From Conchocele bisecta (lineage: Eukaryota; Mollusca; Bivalvia; Lucinida; Thyasiridae): a DNA stretch of 64,000 bases. The position numbers and the translations under genes are program-made. The DNA lies in contig CM055277.1 of NCBI GenBank assembly GCA_029237695.1, positions 36,490,242 to 36,554,241 on the forward strand, in the 5' to 3' direction. This document shows, piece after piece, positions 1 through 13,447 of this stretch (position 1 is its first letter; the number at the start of each line of letters is the position of its first letter). The notes beneath the pieces are model-generated. The model saw nothing but the letters and a program-made list of their open reading frames with translations. It was not told where the DNA came from and searched no databases.

Positions 1-164
1 AGATCTTCCATTTTTCGTCATTAAATACGCATTTGAAGAAATTTCAAGAAACAATAAATAAATGTTTGACATAAATGACCACGGACAGACGTATGCATGG
101 ACAGACGCGTACGGAACTTCAAGTGAACGCAATCATGTTTCCATCCCGTGTCTACCGTTCAAAG

Positions 165-362
165 TACAGTGGAACCTCTCTAAACCGAACACCCTGTGAG
201 GTCCCCAGGGTGTCCAGTTTAGAAATGTTCCAATGTAAATCAGACATACGATCGACTATGCCAACTTGAACAGGCATTATCATCATAAATATATACCAAT
301 GAAACCCAAACATTAAGAATACACATACTGCATGCGTGTCCGGTTTAAAGAGGTTCTACTGT
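165..362. mobile_element. Small MITE with ACAGTGGAACCTCTCTAAAC ends
   Basis: About 198 bp bounded by inverted acagtggaacctctctaaac and gtttaaagaggttctactgt. An internal second motif, gtccagtttagaaatgttcc, is at 212-231. Confidence 0.65.
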
Positions 363-2462
363 TCTGACCAATTAAATAATTTCACCATTGTTTTCAGACT
401 ATAGTCCGTTTTAAAACGGATTTCTTTTTTATAAAACGTATGAACATTACTTGCAAAATATACAGGTACCGGTGAGACGGCTCGATCGTTACCAGCTGAC
501 ACAGCTACAGAGGGCTGTACATAGTGTTGAAATGCTTAGTGTGAAGCGTGTTTCGTAAGGACATACGCGTGTACTATCTGGATATGCAAATAAAAGGATG
601 TACATCTTTTTTATACGGGGGTAGCGGGAAAATGGAGAAACATAATAGAGTGTGTGATATTGAAAAATGTCCTGTGTCCTGTAAATACTGATTACGAAAC
701 TTTCGTTCCATATAAAATAAATTCCCAAGTTATGACGAGACCATCGTTGATGCGTTCACTAAGTCAGTTTAGTAATCATTATATATACTGACAAACATAG
801 TCGACCATCATTCCACAGTGTAGAATGTATATTCTGTATACCGGTATATACAGCATTTTGGCTATATTGGTTGCAACCACTTTAAGGTACGTATCGTTTT
901 AGTATAATTTCCGTTTGCAGTCTGAAACATTCCGCCTTCCGTACAACAGTACAACTACAACGTAGCCAATTAGAAATTAGCACCGTGTCGCCTGCCGGCT
1001 ACGTGCAAATTGACCATACGGTTTCCAGCTGAGCTCAGTAACAGCTTAGCTAGTAAGCTATATTATCTTTACAAATGGACAAAGGGCGAATGTTTCCCTT
1101 TCATCTGAAATAACATACTACATGCCAAAAACAGTTGAAATGGCCATTTGCGGATTCTTATTTTGGCGCAAAAATATTGGATCCACGTTGAAGTAATTTA
1201 ATTAGGTTCTATATATAGTTTATATGTACGCAAGCTGATTGGCGCGAAAATTTCATGAAGTAATTAAATATACAGCTGGGTGACCAAAACACTTGGGAAT
1301 TTTTTTGTAACCTATATATCTTTTGACTTACTGTTCCAATCTTAATAACTGTTGGCATACATATTGTGTAATGTCTGCGCTATTCGAAAGTTACACATTG
1401 CTTACTGCTTGCGCACGCATTTTGACATCAGTATGGATATGACGTCACTAGGTCATACTCGGTAATTTCCATTTCTGAGAACGTTGTGAAACAGTTGAAA
1501 AGCTGTACCATATCCATTATTTTCATTGAAATAGTTAAATAAATGATATACTGAACAGATTAAATACATAAATAAATGTTACTTACATGCACAATGCCAT
1601 TAACAGCAAATAGTACAGAGATAAATTGATAAATGCCACCAGCAAACATACTACACGCGCAAGACTGGGAAATTTACTTGAATGCTGAAAGTGAAATGTC
1701 AGCCTTTCGTATTTTTAGCAAAATTGAAGCAAACTTGCAGTTGCCTAATGTACCCAGTGAATGTATGTCTTTACTTATATTTAATTACTCAATGGTGGAT
1801 TTAATGTATTAGATGCAATTTTGCAACAGGAAAGTGGTTTAATACCATTTTACGGCATTTTTATAGCGTTACGTACAAATGTCTCTTTTCGACCCAGTGA
1901 CGTTAATATCGTCATGGCAATAATAAGCGTATGGTTTCGATAAAGTAAATATAAAAGTCATATGCCAAATGTAATAACCAATAGGTATATAATTATAACA
2001 ATTTGTGAAGATTAGAAGATTATATATGGAGATATAAGAGTTATAAAAAGTGTCCAATTATATATTTTTTGCCACCCTGTATATAATGTGCCGATTGCTA
2101 TTTCATTTTTGCATACAACAACTCAGTCTATGTTGTATTCTTGGCGATTTGATTTAATGGCTTTAAAAACAGTTGTTGTTTTTTTTCGGGCAAACTGAAC
2201 ACTGGTATTTATAATTATATTCAAATTATTGAAGATCTACATCTAGCCAGGGTACAGTCAATATTGTCTGATTTAACCCGGGTCCCAATAATACGAAGTA
2301 TTCCTGGGACCAAGATATATCCTAGAAATAGAATATATTGCACCGTAAATAACTATATGTTACTACTAAACTATATCCAGACTTTACTGTCTATCGGTTT
2401 AGACCGGTCTAGCTGTATGCTTTCAAACTATTTTTTTTGGTGTTAACTCTCTATATATCTAG
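363..2462. other. No gene recognised
   Basis: AT-rich sequence with only short chance reading frames; no repeat family recognised from elsewhere in the window. Confidence 0.6.
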
Positions 2463-2621
2463 GGTCCGAATCAGCCAAGAACAGATGGTCCGAATCAGCC
2501 ACAAAGTGGTCCGAATCAGCCAACTGCATGGTCCGAATCGGCCAGAAAAATAAGGTCCGAATCAGCCATGCGAAAGGTCAGAGTTGTTCAGGGTCCGAAT
2601 CAGCCAAGGTCCGGGTCAGCC
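2463..2621 (+). repeat. Cluster of seven GGTCCGAATCAGCCA motifs
   Basis: The 15-mer starts at 2463, 2487, 2508, 2530, 2554, 2592 and 2608 (the last is a variant, GGTCCGGGTCAGCC). The bases between copies differ in sequence and length (1 to 23). All are in the same direction. Function unknown. Confidence 0.9.
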
Positions 2622-3092
2622 TGTATCCTATATAATATACATGTAGTAATCTTACTGTTGATTGCCGATACAGAGGTGAGGACAAAGGTCACATGAAATC
2701 CATATTGAACCATGATAAGTAAGGTAGGTGTGTTACAAATGCAAAACTGACATTAGCACGGCGGTGTAGCATATGTATGTGGTGACCAGTGTTCCCCCGA
2801 AATAAATTCAAAGACCGTTAATTCAGGTATACTGAATCAATTAGTCACGTTTGTTGCTACGTATTGGCTTAAAAGGAAAATAGTGAGCACAGGCACTAAA
2901 ATCATACATGTATCACACCAACAACGTCAAGCACTCCATGGTAAATGCATGCATGAACAAGTCAATTTTAATCGATATAATACACCTGTGATTTCGTTAT
3001 CTAATTTTAGAACATACAAGCATTAATTGCTATACATAATCGCACCTATATCTAGAGCAAGGTATTCCACGGTTTCAGTCCGCTTACTGGAT

Positions 3093-3485
3093 CGCTCCCA
3101 AGGTGCATGATCACGTGGTTACAACAACAACTACGTCACCCACTCCAAAGTAAGTATTATTTGATATTTTCCTTAATATGCAACGGATTTTGATGAAATA
3201 TGGCGCAGCAAACGCGTCTTCATGAGCTGCATTTGGTGGTCTTGGGAGTTTGGCACAGACTTATGTCGTTTTTGAGACACGGAAATTGATTCTTCGCAAC
3301 ACGACAGATGTTTGGGCGAAAATAAAGAGACCACCAAATGCAATTTAACAAGACGCGTTTGATGCGCCATATATTACATCAAAATCCGTTACGTAATAAG
3401 GACACTATAAAATAATACGTACTTTGAATCGGTACTTGTTGTTGTTGTTAGTACCACGTGATCATACACCTTGGCTCCCTTAGCA
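3093..3485. mobile_element. Palindromic foldback MITE, about 390 bp
   Basis: Left arm gctcccaaggtgcatgatca.. to catttggtggtc (3093-3243); right arm gaccaccaaatgc.. to tgatcatacaccttggctcc (3329-3485). The arms share aacggattttgatg and caaacgcgtctt. The loop is about 85 bp. No TSD evident. Confidence 0.8.
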
Positions 3486-3504
3486 AAGTAACATCGTACG
3501 TATA

Positions 3505-4710
3505 GTGGAGGGGCACTTTGAAGAGAAGTGGCTTAAAAACGATTTCTGTTCAACCCAAGAGAGCAAAAGCAACGACTATGCTAGATGGGTACATCATACA
3601 TTCCTGAACATGAATCCGGTGTCGGTCAATCAAATTAGGTGGGACAAGGTCACTGTTGAGGTCATTAAGTGCAAAGAGGTCAAATGAGTTCAAAAACATA
3701 TATATTTTATATCAGTGGATGGACATGTACGTGCATATCATGCTTCAAATATCAGATAAAGTTGTTTAAATTGTTGACTATTCTTCCTTAGGACATATAT
3801 GAGACGATTAGTTTTCATGGTGGTTCAAACCGGTGTGTATTTTGCGATCTTCATGATGACCGCCAGGTATCAACATTTTGTTTTAAATATATTCTAACTT
3901 TATTATATGGCGTTTGATACTTACATTATGCGTTTACATACATATAAATACGTTTTGATAACTTATAAAAACAATTCACCACTGACAAGTTCATATACAT
4001 ATAAGATGGCCGTCAAATATTCACACAGACGTGCAGTAAATGTGTGAGGAATAACATAAATATATAGCTACACTTTCATGCACATTTATATTTCAGTTGT
4101 TTGCCTTTTTTTGTTATTATTGAATGTGTTCTTTGCAAAAATGAATGAGTCCATCTAATATACTTATTATTTGACCATGTTGGAATATTGAAGATGTCTG
4201 CTAAGTATCGCTTAAGCTCTTAGGCGCTGTTGATCGGCAAAGTAGTAAAGAAATGAAACATAATTGGAAATCATATTTGTAATATTTTAAAAGTGCGAGG
4301 CTTGTGTTCCAAACTGTACCGAATTATCTGTCGCCGCAAACAAAGGTATATCAAAGATGGCCGCCAACATGGATATAATTATGACACATCTATATTAAGT
4401 AGGGTAGTCATCAACGACATAGCATAATTATGCCACACCATAAAATCAATGTTTTAGTGTTTCCGATGACAACATCAAGAATAATATTTTATGACCGCCA
4501 TATTAATTACCAAGATGGCTACTATATTGCGTAGTTTTATAATATGAGCTATCAACAAAATATTGGTGCAACTCATGGATAACAATAGTTTCTAGCTGTA
4601 ACATGGTAATGGATAGTAAATGACTACATAGTCACGATCTTGGATTTCAAGTGAACATAATTCTGAATAAATGTTGACAATGTCGAAGGAAACAGGAACA
4701 TATTTATAAT
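3505..4710 (+). repeat. Dispersed repeat with degenerate satellite tail
   Basis: 3510-3690 (caacccaagagagcaaaagc, aatccggtgtcggtcaatca, gtcattaagtgcaaagaggt) has an inverted copy at 18849-19000. The following kilobase is a degenerate tandem repeat in which gatggccgtcaaat, gatggccgccaaca and aagatggctact recur about every 160-200 bp. The short open frame at 3505 is a translation of the repeat. Confidence 0.65.
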
Positions 4711-4839
4711 TACATCTAGGTATTCATTGAATGAATCAACATAATGTCCGCGTATAATACCTGTATTCTGATAGAAATAAAATACAGTGGCAGGTTGGGA
4801 GCATGTGAATGATAATTTATTATATAATTAACGATGGTG

Positions 4840-5055
4840 GGTTGATAATTTCCGGGGAGCGCGATATCCCTGGCTTGGCCCTTATTCGCATGTTCAGCTT
4901 TCTTGTAGGCGAGAGTTGAATCCGGCTAACCCCGTTATAAGAGTAATACGATCAGTGGTAATCCTACTACGTTTATGGGAAGGGAGGCCAAGTTACTATA
5001 GTATGGTGAAGACCTGACAGTAGATTAGGTTTGTCTAATGTCAGGGCTGGATATA
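4840..5055 (-). repeat. Dispersed repeat J
   Basis: Reverse complement shares tcagccctga, cttggcc, gattcaact and agggccaa.ccagg in order with 10740-11045, 13915-14170 and 14470-14690. Confidence 0.55.
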
Positions 5056-7780
5056 AATTGTATGCAAATACTCAGTTACCCGCCCCCATACATGCAGATG
5101 AAACGAGCTGTCGATAGTCCGTTTAAAGCTATTACACATTAAACCGGAACTCTATCATGTTATCTTTAACACGACCATGAACATCAATGTTGAATTTTAT
5201 TATTGTAACAGGTCCGTAACCAGGGGGTCGGTGCGGTCGGACGACCCCTCCCCTACCTGCCTCGTCGTGCCTTGATGTCCACTCTTTCATGCACTAAAAT
5301 AAGAATTATTGTCAATACGTAGTCATTTTATAATATTGATGCAAGCAGGAGAGTCGTATTACATGTATGTGCTCAGTTTTTGCTGAGAATTAATAAAATG
5401 GTATTTATTAAGACCATCTGGATTTCACAATTGTCTGGGAGAGCATGGCCCCGTACCCCATAGCTGCATCGGGCCATTCAAGCCCTCGAAAAGACTCATT
5501 GTTTCATAAAAGTCTGGTTTCGGATCTGTTGCATACATCGAAACCATGAGATACCGGTACATTCTATGCGGATGCGGATATTGTGTCATTTTCCATTATA
5601 ACGAAGCCTACTATCTATCTATGAAAAACGATAATCAATTTATTAATGCGGTACACGACAGGATAGGCACAGCGATGGACATATCAAAGGGAAGTTGACG
5701 AATTCTGAACTTGACTGGCTACGTAACAACTACCATTATTCACTTCCCAGATAATGAAAGCAGCGTTTTTGTTCATAGCGAAGAAGTATGCTTAGCTTTT
5801 TGGATATAAAAACGAAAACCACGCCATCGCAACTTGAGCTATATAAGTATTATGCTACTGTCCCCATTAGTGCGCTATAGGAGACACTGATATGCATTTG
5901 CATACGTTATATTCCCACCATTTATACTTGAAAAGTATTTATCGACACATTTATTATTTGAACAAAGTCGTAATATTGACGACAGCAACATGAACATGGA
6001 ATACCGATAACTTCGTAAACACTGCACATGGACACTGCGAGTGTGCTTGTCGGTGTAGCAAGAGACATAATCAATTACTTGAAAATTGCGGAATTATATA
6101 ACATATACATATCGTATATATGTAGAGTCAATGGTGTGATCATGGTCATCGAATCTCAGTTGATATATACGACATATGATGTACTGTTGTCCAAAATAAA
6201 ATAACCTTCGGATGGCGTATCATTTCAGTAGTCATATGCCGGTAGCCATGTACTAGGACATGTACGTACATGTAGGAATAAGTTAATAACCAGTATGTGT
6301 GAGCCATATTTACATTACTCTATATTCTACGAATGATGACCTATACTATCAAGAAGTCATACACAGGTAGGCATGTACTATGCAAATAGGAAGGAGTTAA
6401 TTATTCAGTATGTGCGAGTCATATAAGTATGGATATTAAACTATAATGCGATCGAGATCAATATGTTGTGAATTCATAATGGAACGTATGTTGAGGTCAT
6501 TCATGAGATTGTTTGGTATATAGAAATAATACAAGTTATACAAATGTATTATGCGGTCATAATGCAATCTATATTGAATGCATATGTATGTATATGTATC
6601 ACAGTTATGATGGGCACTGTTTCTGGGGAATACCATACACTGTAATCATATATGTTGTAGTCATATAATGTCCTTACATGGTATGTGTAAGTGGCAGAAC
6701 TGTTTATTATAATTTCACAACCATATGTGTAATATAATATATAATACTTTAAATGCATTAAAATGAACATGGTTGATTATTCTATGCTAATCTAGAAGTA
6801 TATCAGAAAGTTCCATCGGCTAACCTGGTAGCGAAACATGTAAAGCTAAACATTGACACATAGCTAGTCTGAGGCCTCTAAATCATGAGCATTCGTTACA
6901 GCATATTGTGTTGTATATATGTGACACGCATAGACGCTGTCAATACTGATTTCAGTGCAGGAGACGGGACTTTTGTTGATGAGAATATATGTTAATTGAG
7001 AATATATTTCCATTTATCAGCGATGATTATACAAGCAGTCATGGGGAAAGTTTTGCTAAAATAGAATATGCTGATCTGCCTTATACAGACGTATTGTTAT
7101 ATTGGACAATTATTAAATATTTCAGTGTAATTTAAATGTATGCATATGGGTATATCCACTTGTGAATGTATGAATATTCACGGAAACAGAAACTGTTATA
7201 TATACTATTCGATAAGTGTTGTAATTTACAATAATTGTTGTATTTTGGTTATAATTAAGTCTAAGGTGATTGAAATGTCATGGTACTTAGCCGCACACCA
7301 GCATATAACAGTTCAATATCTGACTGTAATGCGAACATGGCCGGCTGAACTATAGCATATGTACCAATCGAAATACATAGTGTATACATATATGGCATTA
7401 TAGTGCAATTTACAACGTATATGATAACGGAAGACTCAATAAAATACAATATGTAAAACAAACAGTACATATATTTTAATATTCTGACTATAAACGAGTG
7501 TAACCTAATTCGAGCATCACCAAGTGTATTATCAACGATCTACTAGTCTGAACACATGTGAATCTGTCATATAAATAAATTTAAACAAGAACAATTATAA
7601 CATGAATGATCATGTTATAAAAGAACGCTTTGAGTGTATGTTATTATTATTGAGGCCAACTACATGTTTGCAAGTAGCATGTAAAGTTATAGATATCAGG
7701 GTATGGGATCAGTGGTTTCTGAACCTGCTTTTCCGACGCGACGTATTCTGTGACGTCATTTTTACAGTAAATTTTCTTGA
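5056..7780. other. No gene recognised
   Basis: AT-rich. 6230-6430 has a degenerate duplication (catgtac..gtaggaataagttaa / tatgcaaataggaaggagtt) but no coding signal. Confidence 0.55.
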
Positions 7781-7802
7781 AACTTGTCCAAGCAAACGGA
7801 CG

Positions 7803-8024
7803 GATTTCGATGATATGTATCACACCATAGAAGTGACATACCGGTTCGATGATATGTATCACACCATACATTCACGTTCTTTAGATTTATATTCACATCC
7901 ATGGTAACCGATTCTTCGTCAAAACCAGAACATTGTTAGATTAAAGCAAACTATACCATAATGCAAGAACTGGCATCATTAAACGAAGCTAATCCCCTCG
8001 CACTGGCATCATTAAACGAAGCTA
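7803..8024 (+). repeat. Two short direct duplications
   Basis: cgatgatatgtatcacacca is duplicated 39 bp apart (7808, 7847), and ctggcatcattaaacgaagc is duplicated 33 bp apart (7971, 8004). Confidence 0.8.
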
Positions 8025-8275
8025 ATCTCCTCGCTGGCAGCCTTGATAATAAAAAAGTACTCCGTGACCTTGGGCGGTCGAACGTGGGTCATATGAGTCT
8101 ACTCATATGCTAAACCATACTCCATCCATAGACACACATTATGGTCAAATAATATCAAAATCGTGGAAGCAGTTCACAAGTTATTGAAAAATGAAATGTG
8201 TTACTAGCGTACGTACATACGTACGCAGTACATGGACTAACGATATACCAGCTCTTGCCTATCGGCGAGGGGATA
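8025..8275 (-). repeat. Dispersed repeat D, copy 1
   Basis: Inverted relative to 47560-47885; shared pieces are cctcgccgat, cgtacgtacatacgtacg, aaaaatgaaa and gaccttg.. between terminal cctcgc and ggcgaggggat. Confidence 0.65.
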
Positions 8276-9424
8276 CTAATTGGCAACCTGTTAAGCATTT
8301 ACTGCGTTATGTTTCATTAAACTCTGTCTTTCCATTATAAAGATATTACATTCAACATCCTGCACCAACTTTAATTGACATGGCGCAATTTTAAATATTG
8401 CGCGGGCCCAATTTTCCCAATTTTAGTACTTTCCCCTAACAAAAAAAAACCGACATCTAGTCGCACGCTGACTGAGCCGCGATCTATAAACTTACCCAGG
8501 GAGATTACATTGCAAAAATAGTGTAACGCGTCCACTGGCGGTTTGTTTCGGTGAGTCCGCACAGTACAACTGTTCAACAGTCCGACTTGGCAACGCCACC
8601 TAGCGACTTATCACCGGCACTGCAGTGCATGATATAAAAATCATAAAACCATCAACTTCTAAAACTGGCGTTTTGAAGAAAGTCATGAAATATGCAATCT
8701 TAAATTCGATAAAATTGACGCAGTACAATTTGAACGACGTTATAAGCCAAAGATATGAGTGCCAGAAATAATCCACATTCAGACACATGAAAATGTTTGC
8801 CATTTCTCCATTTCATTGTCAAACTCCAGACGGTTTTACAGAATGTGAAAGCCATAGAAAATGTATACTGGATATAAAATACTCCTACAAGCACCAATAT
8901 GAACTTGTGAGTGAAATTCACGACAGGTCATACATTACATCGAAACAGAAATCATTGCCTTGAAAAAGTCTGAGAAATATTACACACACACAAGTACACA
9001 TTCAAACGGCTGTATGTCAAAAATTGTTCTGGACTTTGCACTGCAGTGGAGTATCCAGATTCATGCAGAGGGGGTGTGAATTGTGAATGGAGTTTGGAAG
9101 GGGGTGCAAGAACATACATTCAATTTCTTCCATTGTAGTGATTTTCACATATATTATACAGGTAGTTATTTCCCCCAGAAAACGTAGGTTAAAGTAAAAA
9201 AATACACACCTGACCAAATGTTACGGGATGCAATTACACACCATGTCACTGGACTTTGTACTGTACACCCACTGGTGAATCCATGTGGCAAGTGTTTTGT
9301 ATGATGTGGTGTTTGTGAATGAGCTGATAAGACAAGTGTCGTGCCTTTGCACTTAATGACTGGGTGCCAGACATCCTTCAGCAAAGTTGCAAATCATGAT
9401 TTGAATTGGGGTCCCATCTGTTTG
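8276..9424. other. No gene recognised
   Basis: Short minus-strand frames (8600-8921) look membrane-like only because the DNA is T-rich; no family match. Confidence 0.5.
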
Positions 9425-9735
9425 GCACAAAGTGTAATTGTGTAACTATTCCAACAGTTTTAAAAAATACGAGTGCCCGCTACACAGAAATATTCACTTA
9501 GTAATATTAGGTTTACTGATAGGTTGTATCATCGTGCTATTTTGATTGTAAATGAGGCAGGTCATTTTTAAATTATTTATATCAACTAAATGTGTCACCT
9601 GAATAAATATTTGTATTGACTTGTTACAAAATATGATCATTGCACATCAAAAGATAAATAGAGAGAATAAATAGTTGTTTCCATTAACATTTTAAAGAGT
9701 CAATGTTATCGCCCTTGATATCAAAGTGGCAATTC
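9425..9735 (+). mobile_element. Family A transposon A1, fragment
   Basis: Partial copy with tacgagtgcccgctacacag, gatcattgcacatcaaaag and tgttatcgcccttgatatc; both ends eroded. Confidence 0.75.
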
Positions 9736-10284
9736 AAGCTTGATGTAAAAATAATAATAATGTAAAATTAACATGGTTGATATGATTTTTTTAAGAATTT
9801 TACCAAATTTTCTACGACGGCCATCTTGGATTATGCGACAACCTCCATTTTAACAAATATGAAAATGCTTCACCCACGCACCACAACTGTGAAGTCTGAC
9901 CAGCGTCGGCCAAACGGTACATGAGAAATCTATAATTAAAGGATGACCTGTCAGCGGCCATCTTGTATGATGTATCATCCGATTTTGACAATACCCACGA
10001 TACCTTCGATTTGATATATATCGGGACCATATTAGGTCAAATTTGAAATATCGCCATGTGCCAAATACAAAATCAATGCTTGAAAAAACAAAAGGAGAAC
10101 ACTCGAATATTAGTGAGGCAAGAGTTGTGATAACTATACAAAAAGGAATTCCAGTTATGCTCGGGACACAAAATCAGTACATGTATCCGAAAAAAACAAA
10201 AGAAATCAGTACATGTATGGTAAGATATGTTATTCTTGCTTTTAAGGACTAGAGCAAGTGAGCGGGGTCTCACACATACCCTCG

Positions 10285-11325
10285 GCCGTAGCAAAGTCAT
10301 TTGGCCTTGACCTTTGGCATGAAAGCCGCTTAGGTGAGATATAGAATGAAAATATGGCTGTTGATAAAGAAGTATGTGACATTTCCAGTTGATCCAACAT
10401 ACGGTTGCAGATAAATTGTGTACTTAAAACTTTAATGCAAATATTTCAAAACATTTAACACAATTTGACCTTGACCTTGGGCATGAAAGTCACATGTGTG
10501 GGCTATAAAATGAAAATATGGATGTTGATTGTTGATAGACAAATATATGAAGTTTCAATTCAATCTGACGTACGGTTGCAGAGAAGTTGTTTACTTAAAA
10601 CTTTAATGCATATATTTCAAAACATTTAACGCAAGTTTCAAAGTAATTTCACCTTCACTGTGTGCATGAAAGCCGTATGAGTGGGCTATAGAATGTTTGT
10701 TTAATGGTGTTTAACGGCCTATCAACAGCTATGGTCTAATAATAATTTCATCGAGAAAAAATAAATAAAGTCAGCCCTGAAATTAGAATAACCTGAGCCT
10801 GATGCCAGGTCCATACCCACACCAAGTCACTTGGCCCCTTTCCCTAAAAAAGGATTACGAATAATCGTAATACTCACACAAGAGATATAACCAGATTCAA
10901 CTGTCACATACAAAATGCCAAAGACGTATGTGAGGGCCAAACCAGGTCTCCAGTCGGATTTCCGGTAAGGATGAATCGCGATTGTTAAATTACCCATCAC
11001 ATGCACCACCAAGGCTATAGAAAGAAAATATTGATCTTCTAACTTCATAAAGAAGTATATATATGAAGTTTCAAGTCAACCCGACTTGCGGTTGCAGAGA
11101 CATTGTGTACTTAAAAACTTTGACATGTTTGATGCAAATATTTCAAAACTTTAAGTAATTTGACCTTGTGCAGGAAAGCCACATCGGTGTGCTACAGTAT
11201 AAAAAATATGGATGACGATAAAGAAGTATATGAAGATTCAACTCAATGCGATTTACGGTTGCAGATATAATGGGTACCCAAAAACCTTTAACGCAAATCT
11301 TACGGATGGACGAAAATACAAAAAC
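10285..11325 (+). repeat. Tandem satellite of about 170 bp, interrupted by repeat J
   Basis: The anchor cggttgcaga followed by tacttaaaactttaatgc occurs at 10402, 10573, 11089 and 11257 (spacings 171 and 168 on each side of an insert). Units also contain ttgaccttgggcatgaaagt. The insert at about 10690-11045 is a J copy with gtttaacggcctatcaacag. Confidence 0.75.
10690..11045 (+). repeat. Dispersed repeat J within the satellite
   Basis: Starts tgtttaacggcctatcaaca, then tcagccctgaaattagaat, cacttggcccctttccc and gtgagggccaaaccaggtct. The 'acggcctatcaacag' start is one I associate with widespread mollusc repeats. The minus-strand 73-codon frame is not a gene. Confidence 0.6.
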
Positions 11326-11803
11326 TATATACACCTCGACATACTTTGTATGCCTGGGTATGAATCATGATTGAAGGCACTGTGTTACAGATGATGCCTC
11401 AATATGTTCTTTGTCACATCATGCACTGCAAATGACCAATATCAACCAATTGCACCATTTCATTCGAAGTCAAATTTCGAAGTCGAAATTTATTGTACAC
11501 ATGTAATTTGTTACAAGTTTGACCATTGGGCATTGATTTCAATTATAATCATGATAATAGCACAAAAATACATCATTAATTCGTAAATTTTCGTTTCCCT
11601 TCGAAAGTCTACAAAGTTTGTCTTTGGTCTATTCTGGATGTTTCAAGTAAAATCCTTTATTGCGAAGATAACTGAAACCATGTGAAACCAACCATAGACT
11701 TTATAGACTGTGGACGTTAAACAGAAATTTATGAATCAAAGATTGAATGCAATACCTTAAATGTTAATCACTCTAGGTTGGCGGTAGGATTTTTAAATTT
11801 GCT

Positions 11804-12252
11804 CAAATATGTGTCTGTGACTGGAGAAATGGGGCTTATGGGATTTGCGACCAGTGTAGATACACATATCCACACAGGATCTGCACTGTTCACCATTGCA
11901 TCAATGAAATCTCCATCATGCTTCTAACAAGCCACATCATTATCAGGCTACAGGAGTGTACTATTTGATCAGGAGCTACACTGGTCACAAATCCCATAAA
12001 CCACATTCTCCTGTCACAGCCACCGGTTAAAGTAACGGACCAATACCTATAAATACATTAAATATACCTAAAAGCATCAATAAGTGAAATAAAATAGGCT
12101 AAACAAATTATTTACTCCCATATATCACACATGGAGTAAATACATTTTGTTTAGCTTATTTTTCTCTCACTTATTGATGCTCTTAGGTATATTTAATGTA
12201 TTTATAGGCCATGGTCCGTTACTTCAACCTGAGGTCACAGCCACATATGTGT
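11804..12252. mobile_element. Palindromic MITE G1, split by MITE K1
   Basis: Inverted ends gtctgtgactggagaaatgg and cattctcctgtcacagcc, with internal gcgaccagtgtagat and atctacact..tggtcacaaat. A second copy lies at 34735-34967. Confidence 0.7.
12021..12233. mobile_element. Palindromic MITE K1 with 8-bp target duplication
   Basis: 213 bp, ends CACCGGTTAAAGTAACGGAC and the inverted gtccgttacttcaacctgag. Flanks GTCACAGC at 12013-12020 and 12234-12241 are identical. 8-bp duplications suggest hAT or a similar superfamily. Confidence 0.85.
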
Positions 12253-13285
12253 AAAAGCATAGTAAATATATTCTGACCATTTCAATATCTAGTCCTTCGA
12301 GTGTCACATAATCAGAAATGTACAAATGTCATTCTGTCCACCACAAGAATGAGTCACCGATTCAAAAAATATTGACAAATCTTAAAACTGCACAAGTCAG
12401 ATTTGTGTGAATAAGATTCATTCTCAATTCCATCAACACAAGAAGTAACATGTCTTCACGACACATCCTTTCAACAGGTTGATTAGATGATTAGAGCAGA
12501 AATCAGAGTTAAGAACCACACAAACACTGCCGCTGGCATGGATGGTACCCTCGGTTTAAAAGATGGTTAATTTTTTGTAACTGAACTTGTCTTTCTCAAG
12601 CTCTTCCTCGAGGGTTATATTTTCAGATGTCGCTGATCTTAAGATGATGACAGTCTGTCATGGCGACACTATATTTTGCTTCGTGTAGGTCAGGAACTGG
12701 ATCAGTTCACATTTCGCGAGTGTTTGGCAACTTGTTGCCCAGGTGGAGTTGTGTCTTCGGGCAGCGATTCTTCTGGTGGCCTTTGTCCTTCAACAGCAGA
12801 ATGAGAAACAATTTCCGCCTTATCTGCTTCTTCTGAAACCGCCCATATACTATCTCAATAGCCCAGCTGGTGTCTGCCTCGACTGCAGGGTGAAGTTGAA
12901 GAGGCTCGACGAATAATCCAGATGGCTAAGATCTGTAGACGGCTTCCCTGAAACAAACAATCAAACACTATTATGTACATGGTTAGCCTTTTATTGAATT
13001 TCTTACCAGTATTAACCATTACTCAGCAAATGACTCCGCAACTTTCCAACATGAAACAGTACTTAGAGAACTACATCCCACCCGGGCATCAAACTCACAA
13101 CACTTGGATAAATGTAGTAAGCGAGTAAGCCACATTGTTCATAGCTGTGAACAGTAACTCTTGAAATCTACAACCGTACTGTCCGTAGCAGAGTTACGTT
13201 TCCATTCATAGTCTTCCTCTGCAGAATAGTGAACAAGAGATCTGGTTCGCAAATTACATGTAGCAGCTAAAGTTGGGGTCCTATC
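12253..13285. other. No gene recognised
   Basis: GC is somewhat higher at 12640-12950. 13150-13225 carries a copy of the cgaacaataactcttg-type repeat. No supported coding exon. Confidence 0.4.
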
Positions 13286-13438
13286 CACAGGTTGAAGTAA
13301 CGGACCGAGGTATATATATGTGTGTGTTATAGAGGGAGTAACAAAACTTTTTTTAGCTTTTTTTTCGTTTATGGACGCTTTTAGGCGTATTTAATGTATT
13401 TATAGACCTCGGTCCATTACAATGTACTTCAACCTGTG
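13286..13438. mobile_element. Palindromic MITE K2
   Basis: 153 bp, ends CACAGGTTGAAGTAACGGAC and ..cttcaacctgtg; flanks GTCCTATC and GTCCAATC differ at one base. Confidence 0.82.
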
Positions 13439-13447
13439 GTCCAATCT

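Noticed and set aside
2463..2621. CRISPR-like arrangement of conserved 15-mers and variable spacers
   Set aside because: Eukaryotic context, repeats too short, spacers of 1-23 bp and no cas genes.
8600..8921. Overlapping minus-strand frames resembling short membrane proteins
   Set aside because: Hydrophobicity follows from A/T-rich composition; no signal peptide, conserved motif or splice context.
12850..12947. Minus-strand candidate terminal exon after a good acceptor (tttgtttcag)
   Set aside because: Two frames are open for about 30 codons, no homologue was recognised and there is no partner exon; chance is likely.
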